DNA of 64,000 nucleotides from Hyphomicrobiales bacterium (GCA_900470805.1 UCCA01000003.1:1-64000); one strand, 5' to 3'. Positions 9,754 through 17,870 are shown, counted from the first letter of the stretch. Translations and numbers: made by a program. The notes: generated by a model from the sequence alone, not told the origin.

Positions 9754-9933
9754 ATGCCAAGCTGCGTAGCGAATGGTGACACCTGGGAGATTTACCACGC
9801 AACGGACGGACGGCGGTGGCGGCGTACCGCACGCAATGGCCAGATTGTCGGATCATCGTCGGAGGCTTACGTCAATCAACGCGATTGCATCGCCAATGCC
9901 AAACGCAATGGCATGACCTGTGAGCCGGTATAG
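9754..9933 (+). CDS. YegP-like (DUF1508/UPF0339-type) small protein, 59 aa
   Basis: The 59-residue product contains one repeat of the YegP type: DTWEIYHATDGRRWRRTARNGQIVGSS followed by SEAYVNQRDCIANAKRN. The pattern matches the W-F/I-Y...G-x-W-x-W/F-x2-x-A-x-NGQ-I-x2-S-S-E-x-Y repeat of that family, whose role is unknown. The ATG at 9754 has GGGAGAGAGG directly upstream and is preferred to an in-frame start 27 nt earlier. It sits in a cluster of small stress-associated genes. Confidence 0.75.
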   Translation: MPSCVANGDTWEIYHATDGRRWRRTARNGQIVGSSSEAYVNQRDCIANAKRNGMTCEPV

Positions 9934-10011
9934 CTACAAGAGCAATATTTGAGAACAAAACCTGGTGCGGCGAGCGCGGCCTTCGATAGAGTGCGCGCTC
10001 CTGCCGGTTAC

Positions 10012-10188
10012 CTAGCGTGCCGTCTTGGCATCGACCGTTGCTGCCGTGGCCGGCAATGGAACGTCGTCTGCAACCTCTTCTGCTACGGCAGCGAGATCGA
10101 GATTTCCCCATATGGATTTTGGCTGGCTGCGATCGGTACGGCGGGATGACTTGATTTCAACAACGAACGGCTTCGACTGAGCGCGCAT
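10012..10188 (-). CDS. 58-aa uncharacterised small protein
   Basis: A 58-codon frame starts MRAQSKPFVVEIKSSRR and includes KSIWGNLDLAAVAEEVADDV. A TAGGAATC ribosome binding site lies just before the ATG. A clean EcfG-type promoter (GGAAC-N17-CGTT) lies 36 nt upstream of the start. The basic first half and acidic/alanine-rich tail show no membrane segment. I recall similar short K-P-F-x-V-E-I-K...S-I/L-W-G proteins from rhizobia, but cannot name a family. The promoter, ribosome site and codon pattern together support a real gene; the function is unknown. Confidence 0.72.
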   Translation of the reverse strand: MRAQSKPFVVEIKSSRRTDRSQPKSIWGNLDLAAVAEEVADDVPLPATAATVDAKTAR

Positions 10189-10223
10189 ATGATTCCTACT
10201 GAAATGCGTTGAACGAATCCATC

Positions 10224-10249
10224 AACGTCTCAACCCTATGAAGCGTTCC
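10224..10249 (-). promoter_or_regulatory. EcfG-type (general stress sigma factor) promoter
   Basis: On the minus strand: GGAAC at 10249-10245, a 17-nt spacer, then CGTT at 10227-10224. This is a full match to the alphaproteobacterial EcfG/RpoE2 consensus. It is placed correctly to drive the 58-residue gene starting at 10188. Confidence 0.7.
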
Positions 10250-10329
10250 GCCTGAACGCAAGCGCATTCGGCAGTTTGCATATTATACCGGCACGCCGGC
10301 TTGCAGACACCGGGCGTCCGGCCTTTTGC

Positions 10330-10354
10330 GGAACAAGCACGAACCGGCCACGTT
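10330..10354 (+). promoter_or_regulatory. EcfG-type (general stress sigma factor) promoter
   Basis: GGAAC at 10330-10334, a 16-nt spacer, then CGTT at 10351-10354, an exact consensus match. It points at the DUF2188 gene at 10422, giving a leader of roughly 60 nt. Together with the minus-strand site at 10224 it makes a divergent promoter pair about 80 nt apart. Confidence 0.75.
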
Positions 10355-10421
10355 CCTTCTCTCCGGTCTGCCGGAAACCGACCGTGCAGATTGTTGCGAA
10401 AAATCCTTGAAGGAACAATCA

Positions 10422-10670
10422 ATGTCGATTAGTTACCACGTCTCCGAACATGATGGCGCCTGGGCTTACCGCTTGGGTGACGTTTGGTCGGAAACTTTCC
10501 CAACTCACGAAGAAGCACTGGCAGCGGCCCAAAACGCCGCAGGGCGTCAACAGCTCGGTGGCCAGGATGCGGACATTACATATCAGCGTGCAGACGGCAG
10601 CTGGACAACGGAACGATCGAATGGAGGCGATCGCCCCGAGGCAGAAGTCGTCGATGACGCCAAGGAATGA
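10422..10670 (+). CDS. DUF2188-like small protein, 82 aa
   Basis: The 82-residue product reads SYHVSEHDGAWAYRLGDVWSETFPTHEEALAAAQNAA, then a strand-turn-strand portion DADITYQRADGSWTTE and an acidic tail. This fits the DUF2188 pattern (Y-x-V...W-x-V/Y-R...S-x-x-F-x-T-x-x-E-A-x-x-x-A). Function is unknown; related proteins are often stress-induced. AAGGAAC lies before the ATG at 10422. The EcfG promoter at 10330 should drive it together with the next gene 12 nt downstream. Confidence 0.8.
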   Translation: MSISYHVSEHDGAWAYRLGDVWSETFPTHEEALAAAQNAAGRQQLGGQDADITYQRADGSWTTERSNGGDRPEAEVVDDAKE

Positions 10671-10682
10671 AAAAGACTACGA

Positions 10683-11009
10683 ATGACCATTAAAGAGCGT
10701 TTTCTAAAGCAGCAGCATGCCTGGATGATCGGCGCATGCTATTCGCGTAGACACCCTGATTTCCATCGTTTCGGCGGCATCGACGTTTCCGTCTCGCCAC
10801 GTTGGAAAGACTGCATCGATACGTTCATGAACGACATGATGGACACGCTGCCGCGCAGCCTCGCAGAACGCCGGCTTGCGCTTCGCAATCCGCGCCGCCC
10901 GTTCGAGCCTGGAAATGTCGAATGGATCTTTGTCAGCAAGCATCGCGGTCTGCGCGCGCCCGATGGCACACGCCCCGAGCTGCCGGAAGCGCGCCTGCGC
11001 CGCGCCTGA
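10683..11009 (+). CDS. HNH-endonuclease-related (phage-type) remnant protein
   Basis: The 108-residue protein is not a known enzyme. Its layout follows the short HNH/AP2-associated phage family: ACYSRRHPDFHRFGG-IDVSVSPRW-x-F-x-DM, then FEPGNVEWI. Active-type relatives have C-x-x-P-x-x-x-Y-x-x-YGGRGI-x-V-C-x-RW and L-D-R-I-D-N-x-G-x-YEPGNCRW. Here the L-D-R-I-D-N part is replaced by RLALRNPRR and the cysteine of GNCRW by valine, so nuclease activity is doubtful. It follows the DUF2188 gene by 12 nt and is probably co-transcribed under EcfG control. The homology call rests on motif memory. Confidence 0.6.
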   Translation: MTIKERFLKQQHAWMIGACYSRRHPDFHRFGGIDVSVSPRWKDCIDTFMNDMMDTLPRSLAERRLALRNPRRPFEPGNVEWIFVSKHRGLRAPDGTRPELPEARLRRA

Positions 11010-11131
11010 CATTCTCGACTGCTTCTACTTCCGCTGGCGGGTGGGGCTACCAATGCCCCGTCGCCGGCGAATTTGTTTTCAGCGGCACGAGCCGACGACG
11101 GCATGTACCCCGCGATGTTCAGGTCGGCCAA

Positions 11132-11332
11132 TCACGACCGGCTTCTATTGCGTCTGGTGACGACAATCAGAACAAGGCCTGCGGCCACGGCAAGCGCCCC
11201 CCAGTAGATCCAGGGCGTCTGATCGATCATGAAACTCTCGGCTGGATAGGGGAAATAGCCACTGCCCTGCCCCATCCAGACCATCCCGCCCAGGATCAGC
11301 AGTGCTGCCAGACCATATGCGACCTTCGCCAT
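11132..11332 (-). CDS. small two-span membrane protein, 66 aa
   Basis: The 66-residue product starts MAKVAYGLAALLILGGMVWMG and ends IYWGALAVAAGLVLIVVTRRNRSRS. It has two hydrophobic segments (about residues 4-20 and 40-58) and a basic C-terminal tail, so both ends probably face the cytoplasm. GTGGAGGAGAG lies before the chosen ATG at 11332. No family is recognised. It closes the stress islet. Confidence 0.7.
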   Translation of the reverse strand: MAKVAYGLAALLILGGMVWMGQGSGYFPYPAESFMIDQTPWIYWGALAVAAGLVLIVVTRRNRSRS

Positions 11333-11474
11333 CAAACTCTCCTCCACGCCCCATGCCTGTTCATGCGCGATCAGGCACCGGCAGCATCAAGCCTTGTTGG
11401 CTCCCGGTCAATGGTTGCGCGTGTGACGCAGCGAACGATCGGGCACGACGATGATGCCGCGCCCGTTGCATGGC

Positions 11475-12323
11475 TTAGGCCTTGGGAAAATCGGCGCCCA
11501 GGCTGGTTTCCTTCCACTCCTCGACAATGGCCAGACGCTCGCGCAGCTTGCCGGTTACCGCATTATAGCCGAACTCGCCGAGTACCAGATGGCGTGGCGC
11601 CTTCTCGGCCTCGGTGATGCTGATGATCGCCTCGCCGGCACGGATGGGGTCGCCCGGCTGCTGGCCGCTGTAGCCTGACGTCTGGCGCATGCGCGCCGCG
11701 GCCGTTTCGGCATAGTCGGCGATCTTGCTCTCGGTCTGGCGCAGCGAGCGGCCTGCCCAATCGGTGCGGAAGGGGCCTGGCTCGACGCAGGTGACCTTGA
11801 TGCCGAGCGGCGCCCCTTCGGCCGCCAGCGCGTCCGACATGCCTTCCACGGCATGCTTGCTGGCGGCGTAGTAGCCGGAGGCGGGAAAGCCCATGAAACC
11901 GGCAACGGAGGTGATGTTGATCACGTGGCCGCGGCGGCGTTCGCGCATGCCGGGCAGCACGGCACGGGTCATGGCGAAGAGCCCGAAGACGTTGGCTTCG
12001 AACTGCTCGCGGATCTCCTTGTCGTCGCCTTCCTCGATCGTCGACTGGTAGCCGTAGCCGGCATTGTTGACGAGGACATCGATGCGGCCGAAGCGGTCCT
12101 GCGCGGCCTTTACCGCCGCCGATATCTGGGCGGGATCGGTGACGTCGAGATCGACGGCGAGAGCATTGGCTTCATGGCCGGCGACCAGATCGGCGACGCG
12201 CGCCTTGTCTCTTGCGGTGACGATGGTCGGCCAGCCGCGGGCAATGGTGAGCTTTGCAAGTTCACGGCCGAAGCCGGTCGAGCAACCGGTGATGAGCCAG
12301 ACGGGATTTGTGTCTTGGGACAT
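11475..12323 (-). CDS. short-chain dehydrogenase/reductase (SDR)
   Basis: The 282-residue protein is a classical SDR. The cofactor loop is GCSTGFGRE (TGxxxGxG type, with the LITGCSTG variant), and NNAGYG, the catalytic serine region NITSVAG, and Y-x3-K (YYAASKHAVEG) are present. It should be an NAD(P)-dependent oxidoreductase in the cytosol. The substrate cannot be read from the sequence; the GCSTGFGR/NNAGYG pattern is common in a large group annotated only as oxidoreductases. It lies downstream of ftsZ2, separated by that gene's terminator. Confidence 0.9.
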   Translation of the reverse strand: MSQDTNPVWLITGCSTGFGRELAKLTIARGWPTIVTARDKARVADLVAGHEANALAVDLDVTDPAQISAAVKAAQDRFGRIDVLVNNAGYGYQSTIEEGDDKEIREQFEANVFGLFAMTRAVLPGMRERRRGHVINITSVAGFMGFPASGYYAASKHAVEGMSDALAAEGAPLGIKVTCVEPGPFRTDWAGRSLRQTESKIADYAETAAARMRQTSGYSGQQPGDPIRAGEAIISITEAEKAPRHLVLGEFGYNAVTGKLRERLAIVEEWKETSLGADFPKA

Positions 12324-12440
12324 TTGGTGTTCCTGAAATTTGGGAGCGCCTGTGAAGGCGACTTGGGGGCCAGCGGTATCTAGGGCGCGGATTCACCGCT
12401 TTCCAGCAACCGGCTCCACAATCGCCGAACCGCAGGCACG

Positions 12441-12472
12441 AAAAAGCCGCGCGTTCGGGCGAGCGCGCGGCT
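12441..12472 (-). terminator. intrinsic terminator of ftsZ2
   Basis: On the minus strand, a 9-bp stem of AGCCGCGCG type with a 10-nt loop is followed by TTTTT, 24 nt after the ftsZ2 stop codon. This is a canonical rho-independent layout. Confidence 0.85.
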
Positions 12473-12495
12473 GGTAAAAAAAGCTGAAGCTCGAG

Positions 12496-13527
12496 CTATT
12501 GAAGCGTGCGCGGCGGCAGGCCCTGGGCCAGCGGAGCGCCCGGCTGGACAGCCGAAACACCGGCGCCCGCACCATCGAGGCCGGTCGCCACGACAGAGAC
12601 GCGGAACTTGCCGTCGAGATTGCGGTCGAAGATGGCGCCGACGACGATGTCGGCGTCGTCCTGTACCTCGTCGCGGATGCGGCTTGCGGCCTCATCCACT
12701 TCGAACAGAGTCATGTCGGAACCGCCCGAGATCGAGATCAGCACGCCCTTGGCGCCGCGCATCGAGATGTCGTCGAGCAACGGGTTGGCGATCGCTGCTT
12801 CCGCCGCCTTCATCGCGCGTTCTTCGCCCGATGCCTCGCCGGTACCCATCATGGCGCGACCCATGCCGCGCATGACCGACTTCACATCGGCGAAATCGAG
12901 GTTGATGAGGCCTTCCTTGACGATCAGGTCGGTGATGCAGCCGACGCCGGCAAACAGCACGCGGTCGGCGGTCATGAAGGCATCGGCAAATGTCGTCTTG
13001 GCGTCGGCGATGCGGAAGAGGTTCTGGTTCGGGATGACGATAACGGTATCGGCAGCCTGACGCAGCGCCTCGATGCCGGCATCGGCCGTCTTCATGCGGC
13101 GATTGCCCTCGAAGGTGAACGGCTTGGTGACGACACCGACGGTCAGGATACCAGCATTGCGCGCTGCCTGCGCGATCACGGGCGCCGCACCGGTACCGGT
13201 GCCGCCGCCCATGCCGGCGGTGACGAAGCACATGTGCGAGCCGGCCAGATGGTCCATGATCTCGTCGATCGATTCTTCGGCGGCTGCGCGGCCAATCTCC
13301 GGCAGCGAGCCGGCGCCGAGGCCTTCTGTGACATGCGCGCCAAGCTGGATGCGGCGCGAGGCCTTGGAGGTGGCGAGCACCTGCGCATCGGTATTGGCCG
13401 CAATGAATTCAACGCCTTCGAGGCTTTCGGCGATCATGTTGTTGATGGCGTTGCCGCCACCGCCACCGACGCCGATCACCGTAATTCTTGGCCGCATTTC
13501 GGAAATCCCGTTCTTGGCGTTCGTCAT
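12496..13527 (-). CDS. ftsZ2: second FtsZ homologue without the C-terminal tail (FtsZ2)
   Basis: The 343-residue protein has the tubulin-fold GTPase signature [13 protein letters not shown], the N-terminal [15 protein letters not shown] and the T7 catalytic loop [14 protein letters not shown] binding and polymer-type contacts are therefore retained. It stops soon after the GTPase core, with only a short tail ([19 protein letters not shown]), and lacks the long linker and the conserved C-terminal peptide that binds FtsA/ZipA. This matches the shorter FtsZ2 known in Sinorhizobium, where the full-length FtsZ is elsewhere. AAGGAGATT before the ATG at 13527 decides the start. It is monocistronic. 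Confidence 0.93.
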   Translation of the reverse strand: MTNAKNGISEMRPRITVIGVGGGGGNAINNMIAESLEGVEFIAANTDAQVLATSKASRRIQLGAHVTEGLGAGSLPEIGRAAAEESIDEIMDHLAGSHMCFVTAGMGGGTGTGAAPVIAQAARNAGILTVGVVTKPFTFEGNRRMKTADAGIEALRQAADTVIVIPNQNLFRIADAKTTFADAFMTADRVLFAGVGCITDLIVKEGLINLDFADVKSVMRGMGRAMMGTGEASGEERAMKAAEAAIANPLLDDISMRGAKGVLISISGGSDMTLFEVDEAASRIRDEVQDDADIVVGAIFDRNLDGKFRVSVVATGLDGAGAGVSAVQPGAPLAQGLPPRTLQ

Positions 13528-13728
13528 CGCAATCTCCTTCGTGCGCATCTCTCATGCCGGCTCCGCCGCTCTATCGGGGTCCGAATCGCGCATCAGCCTA
13601 AGGGCGCAAGAAGGCAGAGCCGGGGCGAAAGAACAAGATGCAGAACTTTCTAAAGTTTATCCGGAACCTTTTTCGATGATGCCGCATTAGGTTGATTCAA
13701 GCCTGCCAACGAGAGGAGTACCGCGCAC

Positions 13729-13941
13729 ATGCCTATGTTAGCCTCCCGCCAGTCCATCGCCCCTCCGAAAGACCATATCGTGACCGCCCAGGAGGCGCTC
13801 GAACCGCTCTTCCTGCAGATCGAGGCGGAAGCAGAGTTGCGGATGATCGCGGCCGCTCTCAAGGCTGGCTGGTCGGCTGAAGACGCCGTGACGGCGATTG
13901 ACGAACTACGCCGCAACGACCTCCTCCCCGACCATCATTGA
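13729..13941 (+). CDS. uncharacterised 70-aa protein
   Basis: The 70-residue product has a flexible start (MPMLASRQSIAPPKD) followed by two amphipathic helical stretches (TAQEALEPLFLQIEAEAELRMIAAALKAGWSAEDA and VTAIDELRR...). GAGAGGAG lies 12 nt before the ATG. No domain is recognised. Its 3' end is about 100 nt from the next gene. The codon pattern is consistent with coding. Confidence 0.65.
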   Translation: MPMLASRQSIAPPKDHIVTAQEALEPLFLQIEAEAELRMIAAALKAGWSAEDAVTAIDELRRNDLLPDHH

Positions 13942-14041
13942 CGTCGGGCAGCGAAGCTTCGGCTGCCACCAAAAAATCATTCGCCTTCATGGCAAGATGG
14001 CTTATCTCTACGCGCTCAAGTGATTGCGGAGATAGCGTTTC

Positions 14042-15049
14042 ATGTCCATCAAGACTATTTGCGTTTACGGTGCCGGGGCGCTGGGCGGCGCTATTGCGGC
14101 GAAGTTGGCCTCCTCCCTCGGAAGCGATGTCGTTATTTCAGTCGTCGCGCGCGGCGCCCATCTGGCGGCCATCCGAGACAAGGGGCTGACGCTTCACGAG
14201 CCCAGCCTGCCAGCACCAATTACCGCAAAGGTCATCGCGACCGATAACCCGACCGACCTGCCACCACAGGATCTGATCATCACAGGCCTGAAGGGGCACC
14301 AGCTCGGCCCGGCGGCAGAGGGCATGGCGGCGTTGCTCAAGGACAGTACCCGCGTCGTGATGATCCTCAACGGCATACCGTGGTGGTATTTCCACCGCGA
14401 CGGGCATCCGGAATTTGCCGAACTGCAATTCGAGGAACTGGATCCCGCGGGCGCGCTGTGGCGGCTGATCGGGCCGCAGCGGATCATCGGCTGCGTTGCG
14501 CATCAGGGCGCCGAAGTCATCGAACCCGGCGTCATCAGGTTGAGCAACAAGGGACGCTTCATACTGGGCGAGCCTTCCGGCGAAATCAGCGCAGATTTGA
14601 CCGCCATCGTATCGCTGCTGCAAAATGCCGACATCACCGTCACGCCCTCGCCGCGCATCCGCGACGATATCTGGAGCAAGCTGATGGGCAACACCTCGTT
14701 CAACCCGATCAGCGCGCTGACCCGCTCGACGATGTCGGAACTGATGTCCGACGACGCGACCACCGACCAGATCGGCAAGGTGATGAAGGAGGTCAAGGCC
14801 GTCGGCGAGGCGCTCGGCGCCAATGTCGGAATGTCGGTCGAAGAGCGGCTTGATATGGCCAAACAGATCGGACCGGTCAGGACATCGATGCTGCAGGATC
14901 TTCTCGCCGGAAAGGCGCTCGAGATCGTGCCGCTTGTGGGCATGGTCGTCGCCCTTGGGCGACTGACGTCGGTCGCAACACCGGTGTCGGAAACCATACT
15001 GGCGCTGGTATCCCGGCTTGATCGGGAAAACACTAAGGCAGCGGCATAG
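14042..15049 (+). CDS. ketopantoate reductase family protein
   Basis: The 335-residue protein begins with a Rossmann loop VYGAGALGGAIAAKLA and has the ApbA/PanE two-domain plan. A mid-protein NGIPWWYF segment and the C-terminal helical segment with KLMGNTSFNPISALT (K-x3-N-x3-N type) carry the usual substrate-binding residues. PanE reduces 2-dehydropantoate to pantoate with NADPH for coenzyme A synthesis. Rhizobia carry several paralogues, so the true substrate may differ. CGGAGATAG precedes the ATG. It faces the aminotransferase convergently. Confidence 0.85.
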   Translation: MSIKTICVYGAGALGGAIAAKLASSLGSDVVISVVARGAHLAAIRDKGLTLHEPSLPAPITAKVIATDNPTDLPPQDLIITGLKGHQLGPAAEGMAALLKDSTRVVMILNGIPWWYFHRDGHPEFAELQFEELDPAGALWRLIGPQRIIGCVAHQGAEVIEPGVIRLSNKGRFILGEPSGEISADLTAIVSLLQNADITVTPSPRIRDDIWSKLMGNTSFNPISALTRSTMSELMSDDATTDQIGKVMKEVKAVGEALGANVGMSVEERLDMAKQIGPVRTSMLQDLLAGKALEIVPLVGMVVALGRLTSVATPVSETILALVSRLDRENTKAAA

Positions 15050-15077
15050 CGAGGCGCTGCGGGGCCTCTCCATACGT

Positions 15078-15107
15078 TTTTCGGAATTCATCAGAAGAAT
15101 CCGAAAA
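15078..15107. terminator. hairpin between convergent genes
   Basis: Arms TTTTCGGA-A-TTC and GAA-TCCGAAAA pair over 11 bp with one bulged A. It follows the ketopantoate-reductase-type gene by 28 nt. The stem itself carries the T-run on the minus strand side, so it may act in both directions. Confidence 0.5.
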
Positions 15108-15128
15108 CACCGGCAGCGCATTGAAAAC

Positions 15129-15151
15129 GGATGGCTTTACTTGAGCCATCC
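15129..15151 (-). terminator. terminator overlapping the aminotransferase stop codon
   Basis: An 8-bp stem (GGATGGCT / AGCCATCC) has the stop codon in its 7-nt loop. On the minus strand it is followed by GTTTTC. The hairpin therefore forms partly from the last codons of the gene. Confidence 0.55.
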
Positions 15152-16294
15152 TGCCATGCGTTCTACCGCCTCGACAATCTCGGCTTCAGAACCGGCGTAA
15201 GACATCCGCAATGATCGGTGTCCTTCGAGCGGATCGAAATCCAGGCCGGGGGTGGCGGCAACATCGATCTCCGAGAGCATGCGCTTGGCGAATTCCATGC
15301 TGTCGTTGGTGAAGCGCGTCACATTGACATAGGCGTAGAATGCGCCATCCATCGGAGACGCGATCGGCAGACCCATTTCCGGCAGTCGTCGCATCAGGAA
15401 ATCGCGGTTGGCGGCATAGGTCGCTTTGTAGACCTCAAGCTCGGCGGTGGCGCCCAGCGCCGCGGTGGCCGCGATCTGCGACAATTCCGGGGCTGAGATG
15501 TAGAGGCTCTGCGCGACACGCTCGATCGGGCGCACCAGGCGTTCTGGCAGCACCATCCAGCCGATCCGCCAGCCGGTCATGCAATAGTATTTCGAGAAGG
15601 AATTGATGACGATCGCTTCATCGGTGAGCTCCAGCGCGGTGGTCTCTTCGTTGGCGAAGGTCAGCCCATGATAAATTTCGTCGGAGATGAATGCGATCGA
15701 ATGGGTGGAACAGTACTCGGCGAGCGCGGTCAGGGCCTTTCGGCCGGTGACTGTGCCGGTCGGATTTGCGGGGCTGGCGAGAAGTACGCCCTTGAGACGG
15801 ACGCCGTTCTCGCTTTGCGCGGCTTCCAGGCTCCCGGGCGTCAGCGTGAACCCGGTTTCCGCCGTGACCGGAACCTCGATGACCTTCAGGCCGAGGGCGC
15901 CGAGGATGTTGCGATAGGCGGGATATCCGGGCCGCGCAATTGCCACGGCATCGCCTGCATCGAAGAGCGAAAGGAAGGCGAGATTGAAGCCGGCCGACGA
16001 TCCCGTGGTGATCGCGATCCGCAGCGGATCGATCTCCAGACCATGGCGATCCCTGTAGTGCCAGGCAAGCGCATGCTTCAGTCGCGCGGTGCCAAGCGCA
16101 TCGGTGTAGCCGATTCTGCCTTCGTCAAGCGCGGCCCTTGCCGCCTCCAGTGCGGCGTGCGGCGCCGGATGCGATGGCTGGCCGACGGCCATCGAAATTA
16201 CGGGTCGACCGCTTGCGCGCCGTCTGGTTGCTTCGGCCAGGACATCCATGGCGTGAAAGGGTTCGACTTCACTGCGTCTGGAAATGGAAAACAA
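15137..16294 (-). CDS. class I/II pyridoxal-phosphate aminotransferase
   Basis: The 385-residue protein shows the fold type I aspartate aminotransferase pattern: GQPSHPAP, ASPANPTGTV (N-P-x-G substrate region), DEIYHGL, the PLP lysine in NSFSKYYCMTGWRIGW, and a C-terminal RMSYAG arginine region. It transfers amino groups between amino and keto acids; specificity cannot be assigned. The open frame extends to 16471, but the segment upstream of 16294 is unlike any aminotransferase N-terminus. I chose the TTG at 16294 (FSISRRSEVEPFHAMDVL), preceded by AAAGAGAAT. The start is less certain than the function. Confidence 0.88.
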   Translation of the reverse strand: MFSISRRSEVEPFHAMDVLAEATRRRASGRPVISMAVGQPSHPAPHAALEAARAALDEGRIGYTDALGTARLKHALAWHYRDRHGLEIDPLRIAITTGSSAGFNLAFLSLFDAGDAVAIARPGYPAYRNILGALGLKVIEVPVTAETGFTLTPGSLEAAQSENGVRLKGVLLASPANPTGTVTGRKALTALAEYCSTHSIAFISDEIYHGLTFANEETTALELTDEAIVINSFSKYYCMTGWRIGWMVLPERLVRPIERVAQSLYISAPELSQIAATAALGATAELEVYKATYAANRDFLMRRLPEMGLPIASPMDGAFYAYVNVTRFTNDSMEFAKRMLSEIDVAATPGLDFDPLEGHRSLRMSYAGSEAEIVEAVERMAGWLK

Positions 16295-16504
16295 TGCGGT
16301 ATTCTCTTTCGGCTCTGTTAGCGGCCAGACAAATGCCGCATTGGTAAGGTCTTCACAATCCCGCGATCTCCGGACCGATGGGAAAAATCCTGTTTGAGGA
16401 CGGCGAGATGGGCCGTATTTTGTTGCTTCGCGTCGCGCCCGTAAGCGGAACCGTGGTATCCGAAGTACCAAACGACTGACATCATCTGCAAAAACGAGGA
16501 TATC

Positions 16505-17266
16505 ATGACCATTCTGCCGAAAATCTTCACTGCGCTTGCGCTGACCGCTTCCGTTGCCTCCGCCGCCCAGCCGGCAGCGGCGCTGGATGATGCGCAGAAG
16601 AAGGAGTTCGGGGAGTTCATCAAGCAGTATCTGATCGAAAATCCGGAGATCATGCTTGATGTGCAGGAAGCCCTGCAGAAGAAGCAGGAATCAGCGCGTC
16701 TGGTCAAAGCGAATGCAACAATCGCCGAGAACAAGTCCACCATCTTCGATTCGAAGTACGACATGACGATCGGCAATCCGAAGGGCGACGTGACCATCGT
16801 CGAATTCTTCGACTACAATTGCGGCTACTGCCGCCACGCCCTGACCGACATGCAGACGATGCTGAAGAAGGACCAGAACGTCCGCTTCGTCCTCAAGGAG
16901 TTCCCGATCCTCGGGCCTGAATCGGTTGCCGCCCACAAGGTTTCCGATGCGTTCCGCAAACTGGCGCCGGAAAAATACAGCAAATTCCACGTTGCCTTGC
17001 TGACCAGCGATGGCCGTGCCGATGAGGCGAGCGCGATCGAGGTTGCACAGTCGCTCGGCGTCAGCGAAAAGCAGATCCGCGCGGAGATGGCGAAAAGCCC
17101 GAGCGACGCTTCCGTGCAGGAAGCCTACACGCTGGCCCAGAACCTCGGCATCACAGGCACGCCATCCTACGTGATCGGCAACGAGCTGGTGCAGGGTGCA
17201 GTCGGTTTCGATGACCTGGAAACCAAGGTGAAGAACATGCGGACCTGCGGCAAGACCAGCTGCTGA
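16505..17266 (+). CDS. DsbA-family periplasmic thiol:disulfide oxidoreductase
   Basis: The 253-residue protein has a signal peptide (cleavage near ASA-AQPAAA, residues 18-27) and a coiled N-terminal extension (about residues 30-80). A DsbA-like thioredoxin domain follows with C106-G-Y-C109 and the cis-proline loop GTPSYVIG. This is the DsbA/Com1-like form common in Alphaproteobacteria, which oxidises cysteine pairs in exported proteins. Two extra C-terminal cysteines (MRTCGKTSC) could form a structural bond. GAGGATATC lies before the ATG. A hairpin at 17344 separates it from aroQ. Confidence 0.9.
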   Translation: MTILPKIFTALALTASVASAAQPAAALDDAQKKEFGEFIKQYLIENPEIMLDVQEALQKKQESARLVKANATIAENKSTIFDSKYDMTIGNPKGDVTIVEFFDYNCGYCRHALTDMQTMLKKDQNVRFVLKEFPILGPESVAAHKVSDAFRKLAPEKYSKFHVALLTSDGRADEASAIEVAQSLGVSEKQIRAEMAKSPSDASVQEAYTLAQNLGITGTPSYVIGNELVQGAVGFDDLETKVKNMRTCGKTSC

Positions 17267-17343
17267 GGCGACGCCCATCAAATCGCCAAAATCGAGGCGT
17301 TTCAGCCATGTGGACAAACGTGGCGCGATTCCGGCTGCCTTAT

Positions 17344-17369
17344 CCAAAGGGCTTTCATTAAGCCTTTGG
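17344..17369. terminator. possible terminator hairpin between dsbA-type gene and aroQ
   Basis: CCAAAGG(G)CTT pairs with AAGCCTTTGG (10 bp, one bulge, 5-nt loop) 77 nt after the stop codon. No T-tract follows, so its role is uncertain. Confidence 0.4.
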
Positions 17370-17410
17370 TGAGTCTATAGGTTGCCCTCGCACATTTGAC
17401 GGAACACTCG

Positions 17411-17848
17411 ATGACGCAAACCATTTTCGTCCTGAACGGGCCCAACCTGAATATGCTTGGCAAAAGAGAGCCCGGCATATACGGCGGCAAGACGCTTCAG
17501 GACATCGAGACGGACTGCAAGTCGGCTGCGCGCGCGCTTGGCGTCGAGATCGACTTCCGTCAGAGCAACCACGAAGGCGTGCTGGTCGACTGGCTTCACG
17601 AAGCCGGCGACAAGGCAATCGGCGTAGCCATCAATGCCGGCGCCTATACGCATACGTCGGTTGCGATTCATGATGCGATCCGCGCCATTTCCATTCCCGT
17701 GGTCGAGCTCCATATATCCAACGTGCATGCACGGGAAGAATTTCGCCACAAGTCGATGATTGCGCCTGCGGTTAAGGGCGTCATCTGCGGCTTCGGACCA
17801 TATAGCTACATTCTGGCGCTCAACGCGCTGAAGACCATCACGGCATAA
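17411..17848 (+). CDS. aroQ: type II 3-dehydroquinate dehydratase
   Basis: The 145-residue protein carries the AroQ motifs: [19 protein letters not shown] with the catalytic tyrosine and arginine, [19 protein letters not shown] and [16 protein letters not shown] with the catalytic histidine region. It converts 3-dehydroquinate to 3-dehydroshikimate in the shikimate pathway, normally as a dodecamer. An in-frame TTG 15 nt upstream exists, but the ATG at 17411 fits homologues. It leads the aroQ-accB-accC-aat cluster, an order common in Alphaproteobacteria. Confidence 0.96.
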   Translation: MTQTIFVLNGPNLNMLGKREPGIYGGKTLQDIETDCKSAARALGVEIDFRQSNHEGVLVDWLHEAGDKAIGVAINAGAYTHTSVAIHDAIRAISIPVVELHISNVHAREEFRHKSMIAPAVKGVICGFGPYSYILALNALKTITA

Positions 17849-17870
17849 AAAGAAGACAGGGCAAACACTC

